NCBI GenBank assembly: GCA_012934845.2
Contig: WNNJ02003589.1
Location: forward strand, 62,001-126,000
Direction: 5' to 3'
DNA: 64,000 bases
From: Pomphorhynchus laevis
Taxonomy: Eukaryota; Acanthocephala; Palaeacanthocephala; Echinorhynchida; Pomphorhynchidae
Below, piece by piece: positions 56,901 through 64,000 of this stretch. The notes beneath the pieces are model-generated. The model ran no database searches and had not been told where the DNA came from. It saw only the letters and a program-made list of their open reading frames with translations. The translations under genes were made by a program, and so were the position numbers. Position 1 is the first letter of the stretch, and each line of letters opens with the position of its first letter.

Positions 56901-59900
56901 CTTTTAGGTTACTTTGATAAAAATTGGAGTGATGACTCACGTTGTAAAACAACTATCCAAAAATTATAATAAAAGTATATAAAATAATTAATTTAAATAA
57001 TAATTTAATTTAAATAAGTAACAAATTATTTTTTCACTATTGACTAGTTCATATTTTATCGAACCTAAAATATCTTTTAAAATTTTATTAAAATACTAAC
57101 TGTATTTTATTTTTAAAAAGTTATCCAAAGGATAATTAATTATTCTTTTGAAAATTATTATCTAAATCGAATTTCAAATGCCCTGAAACGATATCGTATC
57201 GTCAAAGATAAAAATGTGCGATAACAGAACAAGGGCTAAAATAATAATCGCACATACGAGGCAGAAAATTCAAGACTAAATTTATGTCAGATACTATGCG
57301 AACATGATTTTATCCAAATAATATTCGTTTTAATAATTAATCAAAAAGTAATCTTTATTTTCTTCTGATATCATATTTTGCATCATGTATATTTGTTCAC
57401 ACAGTACATAATCTATCATTTAATTTAAACTGACACTTAACTGAAGATTGTTATCAAAATAATTTATATTTGTAATGAATTATGATTTTGGTCGATTGAA
57501 TATTTATTCTGTAATTTATTCAATCTAAACAATTTAGATTCTTCCAGATTAAAGCTGTATGGATTGTCTCTAAAAACATTCGATATAATTAGAAACCTAA
57601 TATAATTGAAATGCATTAGTTGAATAAATTGTAGCTTAAATTAAAGAAATATATTTGATAAATTCAAATATATTAAAAAAATATCTAAATCAACATTTTA
57701 TGTGCTATTTTTAAATATAATGTTCATATTATATCTTCTAATTGAAAAGTATTGGCGATGCTAAATATATTTTTAATTTTTAAATGTCAGCAAATTTGCG
57801 AAATAAAACCGTCACGTATAATAAAATTTATTTATAAATAAATTATTTTTTAAATAACATTTATTTAGTTTGCACGTGCAATAAAATTAACGTTTCTAAA
57901 GTTGACAAACACACGTTTGCGCTAATTTTAAGACAAAAGTAAATCGCATTAACAAGCCTTAAGTATAATCAATTATAATTAATTATATATACACTTCATT
58001 ATTTTGACGATAACTGCTGGGCGGCTAAGAATGTCTCGGAGTGATACATTAGAATGATGGAGATGATGATCGAAGTCCAGTTATTTAGCAGCAAATATGG
58101 ATTAAAAATCAATAGTAGCCAGTTTTGGCTCTTGAACCACAGTTTCAAGCGATTTTTCGCAATAGCAATATATATTGTTATATATAGGATGTTGTAATAT
58201 ATTGTTAACAATAACAATATATATTGTTATTGTTATTGATGTTGTTATATATTGTTATATATACACATAGGATGACTGGGCATACGTATCGACTTTTAAT
58301 ATTGCGAGAATAATTCGGTTCTATATCTTAGTCTGATGAGGATATATAGAATGCTGCCTGGTGTTTATGCCTCTTCATGAGAAAAACAGTGATATATAGG
58401 TATTGCGAAAATCGCTTGAAACTGTGGTCCAGGAGCCAACACTGGCTACGATTGATTTTAAATCCATATGTGCTGCTAAATAACTGGACTTCGATCATCA
58501 TCTCCATCATTCTAATGTATCACTCCGAGACGCTCCTAACCACCAAGCAGTCATCGTCAGTCGGATGAAGTGGTTAGGATGTTTTGACTGCTTTTGTGAT
58601 ATATATAGTTTAAAATCCGATTGTTTTAAACTGTGCTCCGGGAGCTAATAAGCTTCAGTTTTATAATTGCAGATGTTGCCAATAACCGGAGTTCGATTAC
58701 AAGTATAGCAGACTACTTTATCACTCCTAGACGAGCTGATGGTAGCCGGCATCACTCATCAGTTGGGTGAACTACCATCAGTCGTTTCGGCTGCCTTGTG
58801 ATATATTAAGAAGGCATCTCTGAGAATTTGCTTACGTGGTAGCATGGGCATTACCTCTTTAAGCTTACCATGTGCTTTCCGGATTATCCTAATTTTATTC
58901 AGCAGGAATTTAACTTGCTGTCGTTGCTTGATTTTTCACAGAATCGTATGCAATCATGAAGATCGATTGAAATCGGGACTGGTGATCCTTTGATGGATGC
59001 TTATTTATGTATTGAATAGTTGCTAGGTCACACGAGATGATTTTCGCATTGAAAACCAGCTACAGAATGTCTCCTTCATGATATTCAACTCCATACACCC
59101 TGACTACTAACGGCACCATTGCCACAGCCGTTTTCGCTTCATCCGCTTTTTTGCCACATGTTATATATAGGGCTACTGTTGTAGCCCCAAAATCAGGAGT
59201 GTTTCGATCAGATTTAAAATACAAATCTAACATTGTAAGATACACACCATTGTTTTATTTAGCTATGATGGACTATAGTATCTGCATTCGTAGATAAAAA
59301 ATTTCTCAGGAGTTCTCTGAGTTTTATGAATATATATAGATCGTAAACAGAAAACAGGCAAGCAACTTACCTAATAAGGTAAGTTGAATAAGGTAATGAA
59401 AACAGGTCTTGCCTGTTTTCTGTTTTACGATCAAAATATGTGAACGCATTGCTAGATAATTCAGGCCAGCAACTTACGATCGCTGCTCATAACTCTATAT
59501 ATATTGAGTACTCGTTGAATAGTTTGAAATTGCAACACCCGCTTAGCGTTTCGGCCTGTGGCGTTTTTCAATCTACAACACGAAAATGACAAATGAAGTT
59601 CCAATCAACAAAGTCAAACAAGAAGAAAACAAATCTCTACGTAATACCCAAATCTCATCCGTACGCATGCTCTTTATTTAACCCATTTGGTGTATCCGTT
59701 AGCAGCTGCCCAATCTATCTCTGCTCTAAACGTCGTCTATCTTGCGTATCGCTTACGCCGTGTTCAATGACGGTGTAATCGAATACGTCTTCATCAGTTT
59801 TGGGTGTCGTTAGGTCGTGGTGAACAATCGCGTGATTGTTCTAAAGAAGTCAAAAGAACGAGGGATCTAAAGAAGAAATCAAAAGAATGTGATGCAATAA

Positions 59901-60826
59901 ATTATAAGTGTCTTTGCCTGTTTTCTACACTTCATTAAAGTATATAATTGTATCCTTATGGATTTAGGCACGCAGCTTGAACTCAATCAACCTATATATA
60001 AGTGGCAAAATACAAATTGATCTTTCATCTTCTTGCAATAATATTAAATAATATCAATAATATAATAATATTAATAATAATATATTAAATATTCATCGAT
60101 ACCTATGATATCAATCAAATTCGAAATATCAGATGTCAATACAAGAAAATCAGACAAATTGGCGAATGCCAATCATCTAAACAACATTATTCATTTATTT
60201 AATCATGAATTTATTTCGATCATCGTATTGTTTTTCCAATGCTCATAATAGCTGCAATGCTTTTACACCATATCAAAAATGGATATTCCCTAAGACAACT
60301 CTCTTTGTATATGAGGTATTGTAGAATTCAGTTTTTTAAACAATACTGTAATTATGTGAAAGTTCATCGCTAAAGCATGAAATCATGCCTCCAGTCGATG
60401 CTACTTACGAAATAGGGGAGTGCGTGCTGGTTTATTTTCCGAGTAGCAAGAATAACAAGTGGGTACGAGGCAAAATCATTGAATGCACAAATTGTGACAG
60501 CATATGCAAGGTAACAACTATTGTGCTTATATTTGATAAAAAAGAACAATATTTAGGTTCATTTATACGATTTTGGAATTGAGCAATTCACACACATATC
60601 ACAGTTGTACAGAATCCCTGATAATCTAGTCGAAGTGCTTCCTTCACAGGCCATAAAAGTGGTTATCAATCGCAAGAGCGCACTGCCGAGTTTATCTGAT
60701 ACTATACGATCACTCCTGAAGAGGCAGTTTGTGTTTCTAAAACTTGTCAGTCATGAAAATATTGTTGAGATTGCTTGTCAAATTAACCATCCTTGCAGAA
60801 AAATGTTGTATCTCAGTGAGTTATAA
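44945..60826 (+). CDS. Multi-Tudor-domain protein, 11 exons
   Basis: Exons 44945-45038, 45091-45238, 45284-45402, 46461-46582, 46629-46769, 48557-48656, 55024-55684, 56437-56642, 56690-56866, 60395-60510 and 60557-60826 keep phase throughout and give about 717 aa. Tudor 1 spans about residues 42-155 (IYNVVVSSFKDIYNFWIQLI, VDKCWYRAELLARP, CRLIDFGELIKV, VPRQAIQC). A weaker Tudor-like stretch lies at about 366-440 (ISKMQMFVTIDNDSDE, VKSLDYGHSWIW). Tudor 3 is at about 592-660 (GECVLVYFPSSKNNKWVRGK, VHLYDFGIEQF, LYRIPDNLVEVLP). Such proteins bind methyl-arginine Piwi partners in germ granules; that role is inferred. Which TDRD family it belongs to is unclear. The exon 6/7 and 9/10 borders are the least certain. 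AATAAA at about 60936. Confidence 0.78.
45403..46460. other. Tudor-gene intron 3, nothing recognised
   Basis: About 1.06 kb of AT-rich intron with (AT)n stretches near 45890-45930 and 46120-46150. Confidence 0.5.
47484..47663. repeat. Foldback (MITE-like) element in Tudor-gene intron 5
   Basis: Arms of about 60 bp are nearly exact inverted copies: ATAAATAATTATTGGAGCTG ... TTTTTGATATTT (from 47491) against AAATATCAAAAATAATTTCA ... CCAGCTCCAATAATTATTTA (to about 47661). Between them is a spacer of about 50 bases. No coding capacity. Probably a non-autonomous foldback DNA element; the superfamily is unknown. Confidence 0.75.
47710..48360. repeat. 257-bp tandem repeat, about 2.4 copies, inverted end
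   Basis: GTTGTTTCGTCC starts at 47721, 47978 and 48235, an exact period of 257 bases. The units differ at only a few positions. The last unit breaks off into an inverted copy of the unit's own interior (CGGTCCGGAAATATCTCAAC at about 48320 against GTTGAGATATTTCCGGACC at about 47837). Open frames of about 63 codons in each unit are repeat artefacts with no recognisable domain. Confidence 0.85.
48738..49085. repeat. Short tandem repeat in Tudor-gene intron 6
   Basis: Four copies of GGAGTTTAGTGTGT (first one AGAGTTTAGTGTGT), spaced roughly 60-110 bp apart, each followed by T-rich sequence with CATATTTTT and often ACGTAATTTTTAAA. Irregular period, decayed. Confidence 0.65.
49510..49775 (-). mobile_element. 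tRNA-derived SINE, - orientation
   Basis: Read on the - strand: GAAATGTATATCTACACC, then a tRNA-like head with an A-box-like AGCCTAGTAGATG and a B-box-like GAGTTCAAATC about 40 bases on, then a body with GGGTCGAAAAGTG, CAGCAGCTGATGAGACCC, ACCCAGACTGATTAGTAGCG, and an end at ATCGTGTCACAATCGGAAAA. It is a diverged single copy of the SINE forming the tandem array at 53251-54240. Confidence 0.75.
49870..51300 (-). mobile_element. Degraded LN1-family LINE, 3' part
   Basis: From the right: TLSKLLKRLVLHQV, YLDLSSAFNIVNHSVLL, SHGVPQGPVLCRLLFCFLGD, MQYDDDILLYSHA (YADD changed to YDDD), ISNHLSSLR, then FPRIDYCPSLFANSSNS. The tail at 49870-49915 has the family's GTGGCAAATGC and GCTTACAAGCCAC in complement, with a decayed hairpin. 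A 45-bp direct duplication (GATCTACATTATTTTTGAAC) sits at 50617-50690. Clearly older than the copy at 17985. Confidence 0.8.
51301..52070. other. Tudor-gene intron 6, nothing recognised
   Basis: Moderately AT-rich. An 88-codon frame at 51804-52070 shares GTGAC(C)G(T/C)AAATAAACTATT and GATAAATACGAATGTAA with 52824-52875, so it is repeat-derived rather than an exon. Confidence 0.45.
52070..52830 (+). repeat. Rep-A fragments
   Basis: 52070-52170 and 52378-52620 carry TATGGATAATAAATAATATA, AATCAAATTTCAT, GGAAATACGTC and, in the second, TTATTTATTAGTCAAATCATA with the AT-rich tail (ATAAAATCTTATATGATTATT, ATTCAGGTATCTGATC). Both lack the 3' side of the folded core. Confidence 0.6.
52940..53150. other. 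GC-richer island
   Basis: Stands out from the AT-rich surroundings. It includes CCGCTTTCCGGCGCCGGGGC (about 52968-52988) and moderate-GC sequence to 53140. No RNA family or coding frame recognised. Confidence 0.35.
53251..54240 (+). repeat. Tandem array of a 398-bp tRNA-SINE unit, 2.5 copies
   Basis: ACGGAGAAAG starts at 53251, 53649 and 54047, an exact 398-bp period with only a few differences between copies. Each full unit has a SINE body (GGGTCGAAAC ... CAGCAGCTGATGAGACCC ... CACAATCGGAAAA), about 135 bases of extra sequence with stems GTGATCCG/CGGATCAC and GGTAGG/CCTACC, then the tRNA-like head (AGCCTAGTGGATG, GAGTTCAAATCC) leading into the next body. Within each body GGGTC-GAAA and CTGATGA-GACCC are arranged as in a hammerhead core; see findings. 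Lies in Tudor-gene intron 6. Confidence 0.85.
54241..55023. other. End of Tudor-gene intron 6, nothing recognised
   Basis: AT-rich intron up to the acceptor TTTTTTAG at 55023. Confidence 0.5.
55831..55870. repeat. Paired palindromes in Tudor-gene intron 7
   Basis: CGTTATCATTAT-CA-ATAATGATAACG is followed at once by the perfect palindrome ATTATTATCATGATAATAAT. Confidence 0.7.
55975..56200. other. GC-richer island ending in a very stable hairpin
   Basis: Balanced composition from TCCGGACCGGCCGTCTTGCC to CCTGCCCC-TCCC-GGGGCAGG (about 56144-56163, 8 GC-rich pairs). A second hairpin, GTAATTTTTA/TAAAAATTAC, follows immediately. Not recognised; possibly a small structured RNA or a foreign insertion within the intron. 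Confidence 0.4.
56354..56391 (+). tRNA. 5' half of a tRNA-Leu-like sequence (not a complete gene)
   Basis: ACAGGATGGCCGAGTGGTCT followed by AAGGC is the acceptor-strand, D-arm and A-box of an animal tRNA-Leu, ending near a CTCAA that could be the anticodon loop. No matching 3' half with a T-arm/B box (GGTTCGAATCC type) was found in the next 300 bases. It lies in Tudor-gene intron 7, 45 bases before exon 8. Either a tRNA relic or the start of a SINE. Confidence 0.5.
56872..56908. repeat. Perfect 12-bp hairpin beside an exon
   Basis: AAAAGCAAAATT-CA-AATTTTGCTTTT lies just inside Tudor-gene intron 9, 10-15 bases after its donor at 56867. Confidence 0.75.
56909..57990. other. Tudor-gene intron 9, plain AT-rich part
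   Basis: No exon, element or RNA recognised. Confidence 0.5.
58013..58565. repeat. Inverted pair of a roughly 160-bp repeat
   Basis: 58013-58165 (-) and 58400-58565 (+) are inverted copies: AATCGCTTGAAACTGTGG, GTGCTGCTAAATAACTGGAC, CATCATCTCCATCATTCTAA, GTATCACTCCGAGACG. Between them is a spacer with AACAATATATATTGTT palindromes. A more diverged third copy is at 58620-58810. B-box-like GGAGTTCGATTACAAG appears in that copy, so a Pol III-derived SINE is possible. Confidence 0.7.
58620..58810 (+). repeat. Third, diverged copy of the 58-kb repeat
   Basis: AAACTGTGCTCCGGGAGCTA, TGTTGCCAATAACCGGAGTTC and TATCACTCCTAGACGAGCT parallel the two copies just upstream. It ends with a hairpin-like GATGGTAG ... 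CTACCATC (about 58738-58783). Confidence 0.55.
59339..59432. repeat. Nested palindrome of 94 bp
   Basis: Outer arms of 24/25 bases (GATCGTAAACAGAAAACAGG from 59339; CCTGTTTTCTGTTTTACGATC ending 59432) pair with one base inserted. Inside the left side is a second hairpin, CAACTTACCT-AATA-AGGTAAGTTG. A solo GCCTGTTTTCT lies at about 59917. Foldback-like; family unknown. Confidence 0.8.
59433..60394. other. Last part of Tudor-gene intron 9
   Basis: Contains a moderately GC-rich patch at 59520-59830 with AGCGTTTCGGCC; no confident feature. It ends at the weak acceptor CCTCCAG chosen for exon 10. Confidence 0.4.
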
Positions 60827-61769
60827 GTTGTATCTGTAAAGATTGTTTAAGTAATATATTTATAATGCTCTCATTTTTCGATTTATATTTAGCTTTTGTA
60901 TTAAATTACGAAGCGATAAATTTTCAAAAAGCATCAATAAAAGCTTTATAAGCTTTTCATTTATTCACCTTTATGTTTCCTCATTCAGATATCTGATACT
61001 AATATCAGATATTAGTATTATTATTAAATTTTAAAATTTTGAACTTAGTTTAGATTATTGTATTAAGTACGAAAAAATAACTTTATTTTTTAAAAATCAC
61101 AAGTTTTATTCAGATATCTGATAATGATTATTTAATATCTGAAATAATTTGTAATAACCAACGGAATATTCGTAAACAAGGAGATTACATCCGCAGTTAA
61201 TACTCTAATGTCACGAGATTGTTTATTTTGGTGACATCCAGAGTATTGTCCCTTTAATGTTTATTTCTAATTAAATTAAAAAAGTATGGACCATCTTTAA
61301 TAAAGGAAAAATGATCAATATGTTCATTCTGTTTTAAAATATTATCATTATATTTTGTAAGAATAAGTCGATAGAATGCAACAATTAGACGAGCACACTG
61401 AAAACTCAATTGAAGCTTAGGCATGAAGTATAAAAAACCTGGTTTAAAATTAATTGCCATGCAAGACTTTTTAACATTCTCTGGGATTTAATTATGAGAA
61501 GATAATCTACCAAGAAATTTATTTTACTCATTTTGTTGATGTAAGGAAGGATTTGATCCGATAACACTATATTGAATGATAGATATATTCGCTGATTCGG
61601 ATAGGTTTGTTAAAGAGTGACTTTCCTGAATGGGCTATTAAGAAATCTTACTATAAAAGTTGCGTTGTTGGGAAAAAGTTTTTGGACCTTCTAACCAAAA
61701 ATATATATTGGAATTCCTTTTATTAACGAAAAATAGAACTCCTTATTTAACAAATTTATAAAAATAAAA
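60827..61769. other. 3' flank of the Tudor gene
   Basis: AATAAA at about 60936. A hairpin AAAAGCTT-TAT-AAGCTTTT and a palindromic run of TATCAGATATTAGTA type lie at about 60940-61020. No gene seen. Confidence 0.5.
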
Positions 61770-62140
61770 TATCCAATAATATTACGAATAATTTATAATA
61801 AAAAATTACCTAGATTACATATTATTTTCAAATAAAAGCCGAAATTTAATAATTCTAAAATTGTTTATGATATACCATGTGATAACTGTTCCGCCTCTTA
61901 TATCGGTCAAACTGGACAGGGATTGGAAAAGCGCATCTCATAACATAAATATAGCATTAAAAGTGGGAATATGATGGTGCTTTAACACATCATATATTAA
62001 TTTTTTAATTTGATAAGGCCTCCTCTATTCTATCGTATGAAAGTGATTACCTTTCGCATATTATACAGGAGGCTTATTATTTAAAAAATAATGACGTCAT
62101 GTCTTTTCATGCTATAAAATTTACTGAACTTAGTAAATTA
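61770..62140 (+). mobile_element. Penelope-like element fragment with GIY-YIG core
   Basis: The + strand reads IVYDIPCDNCSASYIGQTGQ then EKRIS and HKYSIKSGN, the GIY-YIG endonuclease of PLEs with its preceding Cys pair. The downstream region (GAAAGTGATTACCTTTCGCA, ATAATGACGTCATG) matches the repeat units in DDX47 intron 6. Broken copy. Confidence 0.75.
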
Positions 62141-63825
62141 TATTTGTTTGATTTGTTTCAGTTTTATACTGTTGCTTAGTTTTTGTGTGGCTTGAATGTT
62201 GTTTTACTGTGTGGTAAAGATGTTTTTACAGTGATTTTATGTGATAGTTTCTGTTACAGGTTTTCCCTTTGAAGTTATTTTAATGTTGAACGATAAAACT
62301 TAAATATAAGAAACTTTTGCGTGCTTTGAAACTAAAGTTCCTGGTGAAAACAGCAGCAATCGAAATATTGAACTGAATGTTTGTATCGAATAAATTGTAT
62401 TTGGTTCCATTCTATTAATAAAATATAAGAGAAATTACAATTTATTAAATAAGTTATAACTTATTTGTTTGCAAGCTAACTTTATCCTCGTTGTTTATCC
62501 CATTAGATAAAAATAAAAATTTAATTATTTTCAAATTATTTCAATAACAATAGCTTCAATGATAGCTTTATAGACCTTCTAAGTTGAGCATGAACGTGAT
62601 TCATATCTAATAATGATTATTGTTATCGATAATTTCAATACTTGTAGTCGATAATTGCAGTAAATCACGTGCGTTATTAGTTCAAACGGTTTCATATGGA
62701 AAGATAATAAGTAATACAAAATGTAGACACGTAAAAGTATTTTGCGATACATCAATAGCGTTTCCGTTGTTAAGAAAATTGAACAAAATTAGAAAATATG
62801 TTTTGAACATTTATTTCAATTTGTTGTTTCCTACAATTTTTAATTTTCGTTTTTTACAATTTTTTTAATTTTTATTTTTATTTATTTTGTTATTTCAAAT
62901 TAATCGTTGAGATTTCTTTTACTACGATTTTTTTCGTAGGAAAAGAATTAGTCGTTTATATCGTTTAAAATATCAGTCATTTACCTCGTTAATTGCAAGC
63001 ATAACGAACTGTTCTTACAGTTAAAAAAGTTTATTAAAAGACAAACAAAAACATTTTTGCGGATTTTCATTATCCGCAAATTGTAAAAACATTTTTACTT
63101 TCAAAAATGTTTCATTTTTTATTTTAATATCTGCGAATATATTAGTCAGATCCGACGAATTAATTATTATTTTAGTATGATACACAATTATATTATCGTA
63201 CATAAGATTTTCAAGCACCACATAATACACAATTAATGTACCACATATCTTATAAAATAATAAATTATTAAATAAATTACGAATTTTATGGAGTGAAATC
63301 GACACTGCATTTCGTTGGTTGTCGTATAATTATTAAAATTAGAAAGATATCAAAAAGATATTCCTTAATGACAATTTAATGTAACAACTACATGCTCAGC
63401 AAACCGACAAAAGAATTGAAGTTTACTGCTAGATTGGCCGTGGACGATTATATTAAATCAATTATAATTAAATGATTATTTGAATGATTTAGATTTTATA
63501 CAGGAAAGATCAAAATAATAAAGATATGTAAATTGATTGATTGATTCTTTATTAAATAAAAGTGAACATGTTATAAAATACAAACAAGCAACTATCTCTG
63601 CTTAATTTGTGTACAACTTCTTTAAATTTGATAAAAAATAAAAAAAATATATAAGGATCATTTGCAGCTGTGAAAAGGTAGGATAAACACTATTAAAGAA
63701 AAATTGTTTTACTGAGCTGTAGAGATTGCCAATTTACAACCTTCTGGATTTTCGACTCTGCTCTTCTAACGATCTAACAGCTTTGAACAGGAATTAAGAT
63801 GAAAACTTTTTGATTCGAGGTGCTT
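62141..63825. other. Intergenic, AT-rich
   Basis: No gene recognised. Two adjacent hairpins lie at about 63053-63113: TTTGCGGAT/ATCCGCAAA and AACATTTTT/AAAAATGTT. AATAAA-like signals on the - strand near 63550 could serve the partial gene at the right edge. Confidence 0.45.
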
Positions 63826-64000
63826 TCAAGCCAAACTGTTTATGACCATACTATGTTTAGTACAGTTAGTATGCCCGAAACAAAGTTCAAATAATTGGGA
63901 TATGAACTCTATATTACGAGCGAGTTTGGTAAACGCCATGTTTAAAACTTCCGCGAGAGTGACTAAATTTTTTCTACAAATGCGCTCTGCGAACCTATTA
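63826..64000 (-). CDS. Possible 3' end of a gene entering from the right edge
   Basis: The - strand is open from the window edge to TGA at 63826-63828, about 57 codons: NRFAERICRKNLVTLAEVLN, MAFTKLARNIEFISQLFELC, FGHTNCTKHSMVINSLA. The composition is less AT-biased than the flanks and the peptide looks helical with charged and hydrophobic spacing, unlike chance translation here. No family recognised; it could also be the end of another element. Confidence 0.35.
   Translation of the reverse strand, partial: NRFAERICRKNLVTLAEVLNMAFTKLARNIEFISQLFELCFGHTNCTKHSMVINSLA

Overview
The window is nuclear DNA of an AT-rich animal, most likely an invertebrate. It holds spliced genes with GT-AG introns (one GC-AG), a metazoan-style SETD2 carrying both WW and SRI domains, a multi-Tudor protein, and a dense, diverse load of non-LTR retrotransposons, Penelope-like elements (PLEs), SINEs and foldback repeats. 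Species cannot be fixed from the sequence. No retrovirus, LTR element or Polinton was recognised, and no CRISPR array or rRNA.

Three host genes lie on the + strand, and their exons can be joined with consistent reading phase. (1) SETD2/Set2-like H3K36 methyltransferase, 2380-15058, 7 exons, about 1396 aa, with introns of about 5.8 kb and 2.4 kb full of repeats. (2) DDX47/Rrp3-like DEAD-box RNA helicase, 36853-42948, 10 exons, about 453 aa, with a 4 kb intron of decayed PLE ends. (3) A protein with three Tudor domains, 44945-60826, 11 exons, about 717 aa, with introns holding SINEs, a LINE, satellites and foldbacks. A possible fourth gene enters from the right edge on the - strand (63826-64000).

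Layout: 1-2060 LINE tails and a paired repeat; 2061-15058 SETD2, with the unclassified repeat 'Rep-A' in its introns; 15.1-20.9 kb Rep-A copies, a LINE inserted into one of them, and a LINE fragment; 21.0-22.2 kb PLE pieces; 22.2-25.9 kb a near full-length CR1/L2-like LINE (LN1); 26.1-35.3 kb a stack of three further LINE families (LN2 split around LN3 and LN4); 35.4-36.6 kb LINE and PLE ends; 36.7-42.9 kb DDX47; 44.9-60.8 kb the Tudor gene; 60.8-64 kb AT-rich DNA with a PLE scrap.

The three genes are not an operon and share no pathway: H3K36 methylation coupled to RNA polymerase II, rRNA processing, and probably germline RNP/piRNA biology. The least explained material is Rep-A with its conserved folded core, a 398-bp tandem SINE with a hammerhead-like core, a set of near-perfect short hairpins in non-coding DNA, and a possible internal promoter in SETD2.
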